DNA of 64,000 bases, from assembly GCA_029449245.1 (NCBI GenBank), contig JANATF010000002.1, forward strand, positions 2,976,001-3,040,000, written 5' to 3'. The notes beneath the pieces are model-generated. The model was not told where the DNA came from, did no database searches, and saw only the letters and a list, made by a program, of their open reading frames with translations. Position numbers and translations under genes: made by a program. The DNA is from Mortierella alpina. Lineage: Eukaryota > Mortierellomycota > Mortierellomycetes > Mortierellales > Mortierellaceae. Positions within the stretch are counted from its first letter, which is position 1; every line of letters starts with the position of its first letter. Positions 1 through 11,430 of this stretch are shown piece after piece.

Positions 1-3000
1 AAGAGTCGTCGCATGGTTGCACTTACTCTTGGGTCTGGCAGAGTCTAGTGCAAGGTCGAGAAGAAAGAGTGGAAAGAGAGTCTGTAGGGGTTTCAGTGAC
101 CTGGTTCGTCTTATGGGCTGGCAGTACATACAACAAGCCAGAGACACATACGCGTGAAGCTCGCGTTGAACGTACCTTCTCTTTGGCTCGAATCAGATGG
201 ATAGCGGCAAACAGATGGAGAACGAGAGCAGTATCGAGGTCGTTAGACGGCTGCAGAGGGTTTCTGGGTCGGCACCTTGCTCGTTCAGAAGAGTCGTCGC
301 ATGGTTGCACTTACTCTTGAGCCTGGCAGAGTCTAGTGCAAGGTCGAGAAGAAAGAGTGAAAAGAGAGTCTGTAGGGTTTTCAGTGACCTGGTTCGTCTT
401 TATGGGCTGGCAGCACATACAACAAGCCAGAGCCTCATACGCGAGAAGCTCGCGTTACACATACCTTCTCTTTGGCTCGAAGCAGATGGATAGCGGCAAA
501 CAGATGGAGAACGAGAGCAGTATCGAGGTCGTTAGACGGCTGCAGAGGGTTTCTGGGTCGGCACCTTGCTCGTTCAGAAGAGTCGTCGCATGGTTGCACT
601 TACTCTTGAGCCTGGCAGAGTCTAGTGCAAGGTCGAGAAGAAAGAGTGGAAAGAGAGTCTGTAAGGGTTTCAGTGACCTGGTTCGTCTTTATGGGCTGGC
701 AGCACATACAACAAGTCAGAGATACATACGCGTGAAGCTCGCGTTGAATGTACCTTCTCTTTGGCTCGAAGCACAAGGATAGCGGCAGAGAGATGGAGAG
801 GTCGTTAGCCGGCTGCAGAGGGATCCTGGAGGAGCATCATGCTCGTTCAGGAGCGGCATCTAATAGCTCGTAGCACTTACTCTTGGGTCTGGCAGAACCT
901 AGTGCAGGGTCGAGAAGAAAGAGTGGAAAGAGAGTCTATAGGGGTTTCAGTGACCTGGTTCGTCTTTATGGGCTTGCAGCATATACGACAAGCCAGAGCC
1001 TCATAGGCGAGAAGCTCGCGTTACACGTACATTCTCTTAGGCTCGAAGCACAAGGATAGCGACAAACAGATGGAGAACGAGAGCGGTGTCGAGGTCGTTA
1101 GCCGGCTGCAGAGGGATCCTGGAGGAGCATCATGCTCGTTCAGGAGCGGCATCTAATAGCTCGTTGCACTTACTCTTGGGTCTGGCAGAACCTAGTGCAG
1201 GGTCGAGAAGAAAGAGCGGAAAGAGAGTCTGTAGGGGTTTCAGTGACCTGGTTCGTCTTTATGGGCTGGCAGCACATACGACAAGCCAGAGCCTCATACG
1301 CGAGTAGCTCGCGTTACACATACCTTCTCTTTGGCTCGAAGCAGATGGATAGCGGCAAACAGATGGAGAACGAGAGCAGTATCGAGGTCGTTAGACGGCT
1401 GCAGAGGGTTTCTGGGTCGGCACCTTGCTCGTTCAGAAGAGTCGTCGCATGGTTGCACTTACTCTTGAGCCTGGCAGAGTCTAGTGCAAGGTCGAGAAGA
1501 AAGAGTGAAAAGAGAGTCTGTAGGGTTTTCAGTGACCTGGTTCGTCTTTATGGGCTGGCAGCACATACAACAAGCCAGAGCCTCATACGCGAGAAGCTCG
1601 CGTTACACGTACCTTCTCTTTGGCTCGAAGCAGATGGATAGCGGCACACAGATGGAGAACGAGAGCGGTGTCGGGGTCATTAGTCGGCTGCAGTGGGTTT
1701 CTGGAGGAGCACCATGCTCGTTCTGGAGCGGCATCTCATAGCTCGTTGCACTTACTCTTGGGTCTGGCAGTGTCTAGTGCAGGGTCGAGAAGAAAGAGTG
1801 GAAAGAGAGTCTGTAGGGGTTTCAGTGACCTGGTTCGTCTTTATGGGCTGGTAGCACATACGACAAGCCAGAGACACATCTGCCATAAGCTTGCGTTGAA
1901 AGTACCTTCTCTTTGGCTCGAATCAGATGGATAGCGGTCAGATGGAGAACGAGAGCGGTGTCGAGGTCGTTAGACAGGTGCAGAGGGATCCTGGAGGAGC
2001 GCCATGCTCGTTCAGGAGCTGCATCGCAAAGCTATTGGTTGCACTTACTCTTGGGTCTGGCAGACTCTGGTGCAGTGTCAAGAAGAAAGAGTCGAAAGAG
2101 AGTCTGTAGGGGTTTCAGTGACCTTGTTCGTCTTTATGGGCTGGCAGCCGAAACGGCAAGCCAGAGACACATATGCCATAAGCTCGCGTTGCACGTACCT
2201 TCTCTTTGGCTCGAATCAGATGGATAGCGGCATACAGATGGAGAACGAGAGCGGTGTAGAGGTCGTTAGACAGGTGCAGAGGCATCCTGGAGGAGCACCA
2301 TGCTCGTTCAGGAGCGGCATCGCAAAGCTATTGGTTGCACTTACTCTTGGGTCTGGCAGAACCTAGTGCAGGGTCGAGAAGAAAGAGAGGAAAGAGAGTC
2401 TGTAGGGGTTTCGGTGACCTGGTTCGTCGTTATGGGCTGGCAGCACATACAACAAGCCAGAGCCTCATACGGGAGAAGCTCGCGTTGCACGTACCTTCTC
2501 TTTGGCTCGAAGCAGATGGATAGCGGCACACAGATGGAGAACGAGAGCGGTGTCGAGGTCGTTAGACAGGTGCAGAGGGATCCTGGAGGAGCACCATGCT
2601 CGTTCAGGAGCGGCATCTCATAGCTCGTTGCACTTACTCTTGGGTCTGGCAGTGTCTAGTGCAGGGTCGAGAAGAAAGAGTGGAAAGAGAGTCTGTAGGG
2701 GTTTCAGTGACCTGGTTCGTCTTTATGGGCTGGTAGCACATACGACAAGCCAGAGACACATCTGCCATAAGCTTGCGTTGAAAGTACCTTCTCTTTGGCT
2801 CGAATCAGATGGATAGCGGTCAGATGGAGAACGAGAGCGGTGTCGAGGTCGTTAGACAGGTGCAGAGGGATCCTGGAGGAGCGCCATGCTCGTTCAGGAG
2901 CTGCATCGCAAAGCTATTGGTTGCACTTACTCTTGGGTCTGGCAGACTCTGGTGCAGGGTCGAGAAGAAAGAGCGGAAAGAGAGTCTGTAGGGTTTTCAG

Positions 3001-3400
3001 TGACCTGGTTCGTCTTTATGGGCTGGTAGCACATACGACAAGCCAGAGACACATATGCCATAAGCTCGCGTTGAAAGTACCTTCTCTTTGGCTCGAAGCA
3101 GATGGATAGCAGCAGACAGATGGAGAATCGAGATCGGTGTCGAGGTCGTTAGTCCGCTGCAGGGGGGTTCCTGGGTCGGCACTATGCTCGTTCAGATGCG
3201 GCTTTGCATAGCTCGTCGTTGCACTTACTCTGGGGTCTGGCAGACTCTGGTGCAGGGTCGAGAAGTAAGAGCGGAAAGAGAGTCTGTAGGGGTTTCAGTG
3301 ACCTGGTTCGTCTTTATGGGCTGGCAGCTCATACGATAAGCCAGAGTCAGAGGCGCGTGAAGCTCGCGTTGCACATTTTTTTATATTTGGCTGGCTCGAC
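1..3400. repeat. satellite array, about 12 tandem units of ~293 bp
   Basis: The landmark CACTTACTCTT recurs at 20, 308, 597, 874, 1167, 1456, 1749, 2042, 2338, 2631, 2924 and 3222, giving spacings of 277 to 298 bp, mostly 289 or 293. Each unit also carries the same GTTTCAGTGACCTGGTTCGT segment and a GATGGATAGCGG segment. The array runs off the left edge and decays between 3360 and 3400. Two unit subtypes are visible: one with TTTCTGGGTCGGCACCTTGC, one with GATCCTGGAGGAGC. Open frames of up to 169 codons cross units, but most unit lengths are not multiples of three and the frames shift from unit to unit, so I read the array as non-coding. Its chromosomal location (subtelomeric, centromeric or interstitial) cannot be told from here. 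Confidence 0.93.
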
Positions 3401-5359
3401 CCAGCATCACAGAAGTCGGCAGAACGTAAGAGAGAGGTATCATGGTTGTTACTTGCCTGTCTTGTTACTGTGGAGGTTGGATCCGCGAGGCAGTCGTTAT
3501 GGTACCTCAGTTTATTGATTTTTGGGTAGGTGACCTGTGTCCTTTGAGTAGTGCCTTACCGAATCAGGAAGGTCTATCTCGTCTGGTTGTAGGCCAGCCG
3601 TTCATCGATGATGTGTCTATGGGTTGATCCAGACACACCGCGCGTGTCCACCACAGATATTTTGCGTAGTTTTTCCTCTATCCTGTTAGTAGTATGCGCA
3701 GGCAGGAATGGGTGTATGAATATACAAAGCAAGCCTGTACCACATCACACGAACACAGACGCGGTGATGTTTTGGCCTCTCACACATATCCTCTCAAGAG
3801 AAATACATACTCTTCTTCTCAAAGTTTTTTTGACCAAGATCAGTACGAGATGGAGCTTGTTATAAGTGTGTACGTTCCGTCGCAACCGCATCCGAGGCAT
3901 GGCATCCTGAGTGCCATTGTCACCTTACATGCAATTCGCGGGACATTGTTTGGAAATAAACTGTTTTTTGGAAATAAGGGAGGAATGACAATCTTTAGAA
4001 CTACGAGAACTACCGATGACCGCACCAAGATATCTTTTTCCTTGCGACCTTGTGCAGCATCCTTGTTATTGTATACGTAGCTACGCTAAAATGTTGAGCA
4101 ATAAGGGAGAAATCGTCTAGTCAATTTCTAGGGTACAATCACGTCCTAGCTCCGGTTCCATCAAGGAGCACACTGAAAGAAGGCATGGAAGGCGGCGAAC
4201 CCAGGTACATACACTGTATGTACAGTTTGATATTCCTTTTTCATGATAGAAAAGAAAGAACCTGGGCGGCAAACCTTACAACTGAGACTGAAACGTTGAA
4301 GGTGGCCAGGAACCAACTGGCCTTGCGCTGCGCTGGGACCTGCGTCGTGTCTTGACTGCTCATCCGCGTCCATCAAGTTGAACTTCTGCAATCAGGTCGA
4401 AATGAAGGCTCTCAAGAAAAAAAATCGCATATATCTGAGCGATACACAAAGTACAACTATGTAAATTAGGGATGATGCAAATGGTAAGCGAGGGAAGACG
4501 GTGTCCGTCCCGATGTCTTGCAGGCTTGAAGCAACAACCCGTCGGCAGTGATGAAGCAAAGTACATGGGCATAGAATCTACAGTACAGTTCAGTGCTGCA
4601 CCTGGCATTGATAAGGAGTTGTGGGCGCGTGGAAGGCAGTGTCCTGCCTGCGTCCCATTAAGATTTCATGACCAGCAGGTGCAAATATTTCAAGAGAGCC
4701 CCTTTTGTCTAACACCTTGCCTGCTCAAGCGGAGGGCAACAAAGGTGATGCGGCCTCAACCGAGAACGTGCAGATGGGGAGGGGGCGAGCAACCTCGATG
4801 CTGAAGGGAGCTGATGAACCTCATATTCTGAAGCGTGGGCGGACTCGATTTCGCATCTTTGTGCCTTCTCCATCCACTGGTTCTCCCCATTCCACTTCGG
4901 CAGACTGTCCGTGAACCCGCACCCCCTTCCACCACCCCCACTCCCCCCACCATCCCCTCCCCGCCTTCGTCCTCGTTGCAGCCGCCTGATTCATCCTCAT
5001 CACCACCACCACATTGTCGATGCATCAGACACTCTGTCCTCACCTTCCTGGCCCACTACCGCACAACTAACTCTCAAAAGCACCATTCAAAAAAAATCTG
5101 TCTTTGCACAACTAATAGCTAATGTAAGGGTGCCACATCTCCATCCACTCCATGTGCGCAGTTTAACTGTTGCAGAGCCTACTTCTTTTGCGCTTGTTTC
5201 TTGCCTCACAGACATTCGAAAGACTGTACTTGGCGTGGGTGTGCTGACCCTGCCTTCTCCCTTTCACGCGCTCTAGATTTTACTCTCACCAACCACAACG
5301 CGCCGAGCGGGTGCACAACTTCCACCGAAAAAAATAACACCTGTAGCTACAAGAACACG
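3401..5359. other. intergenic, no gene recognised
   Basis: About 2 kb between the satellite and the first gene. Open frames are short and show no recognisable domain or plausible exon chain. The stretch from about 4910 to 5000 is strongly C-rich on the plus strand and pyrimidine-rich sequence continues towards 5340, compatible with a promoter or 5' leader for the gene starting at 5360. Confidence 0.5.
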
Positions 5360-7068
5360 ATGAGAATCTCTTGGGCTATCCAGACCGTGGCCGTGTTCTG
5401 CCTAGCTGCAGTTCCAGGTAACCAACCACTACCACTCCTCTCCTCCACACCCGTACACAACATACACATGCGATGGTCTTAGTTATGAAGATGAGACTGC
5501 AGGAATGGATGCTGTGCAGCTACGGCATTTTTTAGTACCTCAGAACCGTCCAACGGCCACTACGTTATCAACACTTCAAGGGGGCGGTTCCTGAGAATGA
5601 TTCCTATTATCCATCCAGTTTGAGTGAAAATAGCACAATGGAAGGAGAGTGGGCGGGTGAAAGTGAGCACTTCAGGTACACACCCACGCGGGGGTATCAT
5701 CTAAAAGAAGAATCGTGAAAGAGCGCCTATATTAGGCCTATAGTTTCGCACTCGCGTTCTTATGCAACACGACGACTGAGTACTTTCCCTGTCTCTAATG
5801 CAAGCTATCACCCTCTATGACTCCGGCTTCCTGCCATATTTGTAGCCTTGGCTGACAGCTCGCTTGACGAGAACGATCTGAAATCACTTGAAACCTCCGG
5901 CGATCACCCCGACGTTTACTTGTACAAGCGAGGTTCGAAGGAAGAGGATAGCTTCTCCTTTGAGCACTCAGTTTCAGGAACTTTCAACGGAGGCCAGATC
6001 GAGCATAAGTCCCATACTGGTTACGATCGCGACCACAAGTACCATGCTGATCATGATCGCAACCACAAGCCATCCAAAGGTCACCCACAGCAGAACCACG
6101 GCCGTAAACAGCCTCATCCCAATAAGCCTTCTCCAATGACCAGCTGCAGGCCCAGGCGCTCATCGTCCCCTCACAAAGGCAAGCTGAAGCCCTGCCCTAA
6201 GCGAAAACCTCATCACCCCAAGCCAAAGCCTAACAAGCCAAATCCCCATAAGCCTCACAAGCCGAAGCCTACCCATGGCAAGCCAAAGCCCAAGCCAGAG
6301 CCAAAGCCAGATCCAAAGCCAAAGCCAGAGCCAAAGCCAAAGCCCGTGCCTAAGAATCCTAACCCAACCCAGTCAGCCACGCCCTCAGGTGCACCAGGAG
6401 TTGGTCCAACTGCTCCTGCGATCCCCCCTACACAGATTGGTGGTGGTGGTGGAGATGCCAATCCCTCGGGTGTGATACCCCCTGGTGCCACGGGCACTGG
6501 CGGTGGAGTCTTACCTGAGGTCTCAGGAAGCCCTGCACCTCAGCCAACGTCTCAACTTGTCGGGGCCCCCCCTACAACGACCAAGATGTCAGGCGACTCT
6601 AGCTCTTCGCTCGCCACCATCATTGGTGCTGTTGTGGGAACGATCGCTTTGGTCGGACTCTTTGCGTTGGCGATTTACCGTCGTCGCGAGAAGAGACGTG
6701 ATCAGGAAGAGCAGACACGACCCAATCCTGAGATGGACGAGGCTCCCCGTACGGCATTCAGACACGAGTCCTTCATGGCCTTAGTGAAGGATGCGGCGCA
6801 GGGATTCTATGCGCCTGGAACCGAAGGACCCCCACGTGGTGGCCAAAGCGTCCGCAGCCCTAGTCCTTTGGGATCCTCGACCGCTGTCACCAGTGCTGGC
6901 ACTGGTGCCATGGCCGGTAGTGGTCTCGCCCGTCAGACCAGTGGCCGCTCTCAGAACAGCCTGCATTCACGCCGCTCCGGCAACTTCACGGACGTCAATC
7001 TGAACGCTGCTTCGCCTCCGACAACTCTCCCGCCTCTGGCCCATATGGGAGGACGTCTTAGCGACTAA
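5360..7068 (+). CDS. secreted or cell-surface single-pass membrane protein, Pro/Lys-rich stalk
   Basis: Two exons, 5360-5417 and 5846-7068, joined across a 428-bp GT-AG intron (phase 1). Exon 1 encodes a signal peptide beginning MRISWAIQTVAVFCLAAVP; after splicing it continues with ALA-DSS, a good signal peptidase site, which is why this start is preferred to any in exon 2. The ectodomain is His/Lys/Pro-rich with dipeptide-like KPKPEPKPDPKP repeats (about 6270-6350), then Gly/Pro/Thr-rich sequence likely to be O-glycosylated. One hydrophobic segment (about 6625-6690, ATIIGAVVGTIALVGLFALAIY) is followed by a basic stop-transfer RRREKRR and a Ser-rich cytoplasmic tail. This layout resembles fungal Mid2/WSC-type wall sensors, but no WSC or other named domain is visible, so function is not assigned. 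About 426 residues. Confidence 0.8.
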
Positions 7069-7456
7069 TAAAAAGAAAAAAAAGCTTTGTTTGGGAGGCG
7101 ATCCTGTTCTCTCGTCGCCTCGCACACGTTTTCTTGCTCTTCCTTCGACTTCTTGATGGTCCTTGCTTGTCCGTCCTACCTACATGCATGATAATGAATG
7201 TCCCGAAAGTGACCATAGAACAAAAGTACTCGTAATGAACCTCTTTGAATCAATAAAAAAAAAGGCCACACCAGACCTCCTCCTTCTCGGACAACAAGTG
7301 GTGTAACCACAATGATGACCTTTATTGCTCGATAACATTCTACTTTTCTCCACAACGAAAATATACAGGACTCCAGATATATATTTTTTTTTCCTTTTTT
7401 CTTTTTGCAATGTTCCTTATTGTTTGCTCATAAGGACGGCAGTCTTCATCCGTCTC
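7069..7456. other. convergent intergenic region
   Basis: Shared 3' flank of the membrane-protein gene (+) and the PP2A scaffold gene (-). It contains A-rich and T-rich tracts and AATAAA-like motifs near 7065 and 7248, suitable for 3'-end processing. No gene seen. Confidence 0.5.
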
Positions 7457-10148
7457 CTATTGCACCGTCAGAAGGGCCTTCTGAGAAAAGAATCGGACAT
7501 CATTATCAGAATCCTCGCTCAGCTTGGCGAGCGCAGGCTTGAGTTGCTGCTCCACCAGGGGGTTCGTATCGGGGTTCTGCTTGAGAACGGGAATCAGGGC
7601 TTCTATCGACTTGGCAACGTTGAAACGGATATTGGGAATAGGGTCCGAGACCAGGCTGGAGACCGTGGGCAAGATATAGTCACGGATCACTTCCGGCGTC
7701 ACCGCTGATGCCATGGCCTAGAGAGCAAAGAGACAGAGAAATATTGTAGAGGGATGAGTCAATATGTCAAGTATGTGGTTCAATGCAATACACGAATCTA
7801 CGCAACAAGAGAACTTACAGTAATGGCAAAAATGGTGGTCATTCTGTACAGGTAATTGGGGTGGGTTCCCATTGCGAGCACTTTGGGAATGATAGTCTGT
7901 TTGGCCCAGTCCACGCCAAAGACCTCGGTTAGCTTCCTGAGGTTGACGGTAGCGGCCTCTCTGATCGAAAACACGCTGTCGCCCAACCATGACATGCAAA
8001 GAGCTCCCAACTTTTCGTCAAAAAATTCAACGCCGAGCTGAGTGGCTAGCAATGGAATATAATCGATAATCGCCAGTCGCACGCGCCACTGCTTGTCCTC
8101 TGCCAATTCAACAATAGCGGGCAACAATGATTGGGAGAGCAGCTCGATTCCGATCACCTGGTTCACGGTCTCGAGCTTTGAGATGATGTTCAGACGCACG
8201 TCCGGGAACTCGTCCTTGAGCAGTTGCAGGAACAGAGGAAGAAGGTGCTCTGTTGTCGCATCCTTGCCGAGAATAGGTGCCAGCCCACTGATTTGCATTG
8301 CGAGTGCAGCACGAACATGCTGAGAAGTATCAGTGACAAGATCCTTGACGCAAGGGAGAATATAGTTCAAAATCGTCTCCTTGTCAACAAGTTGTGCAAA
8401 TCCTAGAAAAAAAATCGTGCGGAATGATCAACACCATAGTTAGTTTGATGGACAGGACAAGCAATCATCCAAATAATGATTATCAAATGAAGTGCCGCGC
8501 ATCTGTGCTCGCAATATGTACCGGGTACTTGTCCTGAGGCGGCTGTGCGAACTTCGGCTTCGTTATCCTTCAAAAGACGAACAAAGGCAACAACGAGATC
8601 CTCCCGCGTGATCTCCTCACCAACAGCGGCACTCAACTATATGAAAGAAGAATCAAGAGTTGGTTAGTTCAACAATCAGATAGGTATTCAATTAAGGTAC
8701 GGTTGAATTTGTCCATGACGCAACATGGAAGCTCACTGACTTTCCCATGTTCTCACATTACCTTGACAAAGTTATCTGCAAGCATATAACGAACTCTCCA
8801 GGACTTGTCTGCGACCATTGCCTTTAGGGTCTGCAAGAAATAGGCTTTGCATTCCTCGGGCGACAGCTGCTCTGCAATCGCGACAAGATCCGTGACGGTC
8901 AGAAGACGAACAGAGTCCTGCTCATCCTGCGCCAGCTTGTTGAAAAGAGGAATGATGTCGGAAACGAGGTGTTCCTTGCTGAGCTTTTTGGCAAAGGTCT
9001 GTTTGTGCAAATGGCCAATAGTGTTGTAACTACGATATTAGCATAAAAGTCTGGTTCATAAAAGTACGCAATGTGATACTGAAGTAACGTGAATATCCAC
9101 TTGCCCCGAGATGTGTAGCGGCTGCACGGCGAACCATAGGAGTGTCGTCCATGCATAGCTGACCGAATGACCTATACATAGGTTCAAGGGCATCAACAGA
9201 TATTGCAGGGTTAGGATCAAAGAATAGTGGTTGCGGGCAGGATGTCTACTCTCCGAGTCAAATCCATGCTCCTGAACTTTTGCCGCACGGTATCCTTTCT
9301 CTTGCTCTCTCATTTTGATTATGTCTCCTTACTTGCGCATGTCTTCCTGCGACGCTGGCGAGGCTAAGGGGTAACCGCAGGCATAGAGACCCGTGGCCGA
9401 GGTACGGCTCGTGAACCAGTCTCCAAGACTCAAGCGCTTGAGGAGGGGGATGTAGTACTGCTCCAGCTGCGTCTGGCTCAACAGAGGACAGATCTTGTTC
9501 AAAGATTCGACAGCCTGGTGTTGTCCATACGTGACAGAGGCACACGATCATTAAAAGACAACAGGGCCGAGAACATGAGCAAAAAAAAGCTTTTGTTAAA
9601 AAGTTGCGCTGCGTTGCACATCCATGAGCGCTGGACAAGACAGAGATGAATCCAGCAGGAATGCTTGCTCCACGTCGAGTATCACTTGGACAGTTACCTT
9701 GTCGCGGACCATGGTCTCCTCGACTGCAGCAAGATTCTCCAAGGGCTGCAACAGAATGTGAGCAAACTGGGCACCTCCGATATACTCTACAAAGTCGCCG
9801 AGCTCTCCAGCCAAGGTCAACAGGATCTCGTCTTCATCGTCAATCGACTCTACAGTCAATAAGGAAAGAGGCAGACACGGGATCCATTTAGACAAGCAGA
9901 ATTTCTTCGCCATGTGCCCTATAGTGTGCGGCATCCCTCGAAGCGGACGATGCCCAGTAATACATTTTTTTAGTTTGTTCATTACCATCCAGAAACGGAA
10001 TCAGCTCGTCGCGTGTACGCTGTGGTCCCAAGGCAAGGGCGATGGTGTTTAGTCTTTTGATGGCGTTGAGGCGAAGGCTGACATCGTCATGACGCAGCTC
10101 ATCTATCAGAATGGCGATGGGGTAGAGCTCTTCGCTTTCAGGATTCAT
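7457..10148 (-). CDS. protein phosphatase 2A 65-kDa scaffold (A) subunit
   Basis: Structural subunit of PP2A (Tpd3 in budding yeast, Paa1 in fission yeast, PPP2R1A in man), which holds the catalytic C and regulatory B subunits. Eight exons close in frame to about 586 residues, against 589 in man: 10148-9986, 9849-9698, 9514-9333, 9171-9105, 8998-8762, 8636-8522, 8402-7819, 7717-7457. The product is HEAT repeats throughout; segments such as [57 protein letters not shown] and [20 protein letters not shown] match the family almost residue for residue. The start gives [19 protein letters not shown], the expected N-terminus. One intron (9104-8999) has a GC donor, GCAAGT. The gene is divergent from the WNK kinase. 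Confidence 0.97.
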
Positions 10149-11430
10149 GACGAAATATCAGGGTCAGGTAGAAGAGAGAGCGTGCGAGTGCGGGTGGGGG
10201 TTGGTGAGGCGTGGATCAGGCAGATGCACTGGTTAAGAGAGAGAAAGAGAGAGAAAGAGAGAGAAAGAGAGAGAAAGAGAGACGGGGAAGAACAGGCTCG
10301 AGGGGTGAACAGGAACAAGGACAGAAAGGGATGGGCGGATGAACGATGGATGAAGCGAAGGAAACAAATGGGTGAGAAAAACGCCCCTTCCCCTCTCTAT
10401 ATCGCAGGCGTGTGTGTGCCCCTCACCTCACCATCTCGTCTGAGCACAGTTTTAAAAAAAAAACGCGCGCGACATTCGCTTTAGTCATGCGAACCGTATC
10501 TCGGTGACGGAACGAGCGAGTGTGAACGCACGTGATCTACTACTGGCGGGCGATGCTTATGTTGAGGCCTTGTGGTTCAGGCACGCTCTACAACAGTCGT
10601 GTGCACAGACCATTTCGGGCTACAACGCTTTCCCTTTTTTACGGCTCCAGACGGTCGCTGAGCCTGCTAGAGGTGTCTCGACAGCAGACATTCGACGCGT
10701 GTCTCCCACGAGCGACCAAAGTGTGTTCCAAGAGCACACTGTACGTCGATTAGCCGTGCAGCGACATACCCAAAGCTTGGGAGTTTTTTTTTTTTGAAAT
10801 GTCCGAATCAAAACAAACAAACGCTATTTCGACTGTGGACCCAGGCACCGTTCTGCATGGTGCCGGCAAGGACACAAGGACATGGTCTCGTTTACTTGGC
10901 CGCTTCTCAGCGATGAGTTTGAGTGCTAGTCTTTCTCAGCAACGAAGAAACCGCTTTGGAGAGGGATATGGACCAAGTGCTACTGCTGCATCCACACGCG
11001 CACTTCGAAATATCTGGAGCCTTTTTTATTTTATTTTTTTTCTTCGCCGTGCAGCCATGCAGCAGCGCCCATTCAAAAGCGCCTTTTTTTTATGACCTGA
11101 GTCTCTGTCTCGTCAGTCTCTATCGCTCTCTCTTTCTCTCTTTCTCCCTCTCCTCTCCTCCACAACAACCTCTAGTCTATCCTCATCCTCATTCTCCATG
11201 TTTTGCGCCTCTCGATCGCTTCCTTTGCTCAATCACGTCTACGCCTACTCTTACTCCCTCATCAATTCCCAATCCAATCAAGATTCAAAGTGAACCCCCG
11301 GGCCTGTCGCAGAACGGACGAAGATAAAAACAGAAGACAAACCGCCACCAAGCCCGTTTCTTCGATAACGTTTCCGTCGCTCTGATCAACTCCATCCACA
11401 CGATCCTGTCAAGGCATTCCAGATCCAATC
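10149..11430. other. divergent promoter region of PP2A-A and WNK genes
   Basis: A 1.3-kb interval between two start codons facing away from each other. It contains a purine microsatellite at about 10230-10280 (see separate entry), several A/T homopolymer runs and a strongly pyrimidine-rich tract at about 11100-11230 just upstream of the WNK start, typical of fungal core promoters. No convincing gene was found; the open frames lack coding character. Confidence 0.5.
10230..10280. repeat. (GAGAGAAA)n microsatellite
   Basis: About five copies of an AGAGAGAA octamer just upstream of the PP2A scaffold start, probably in its 5' untranslated region, where it would be a CT-rich tract in the transcript. 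Confidence 0.85.

Noticed and set aside
48-3339. Overlapping open frames of 60-169 codons across the satellite as a repeat-protein gene
   Set aside because: Most unit lengths (289, 293, 298 bp) are not multiples of three, the frames change from unit to unit, and no start, signal or domain is conserved.
4472-5276. Plus-strand open frames with Pro/His-rich translation
   Set aside because: They arise from C-rich promoter-like sequence, have no splice partners and stop before the gene at 5360.
6255-6497. Minus-strand Gly-rich frame opposite the membrane-protein gene
   Set aside because: A shadow of the KPKP-repeat coding strand.
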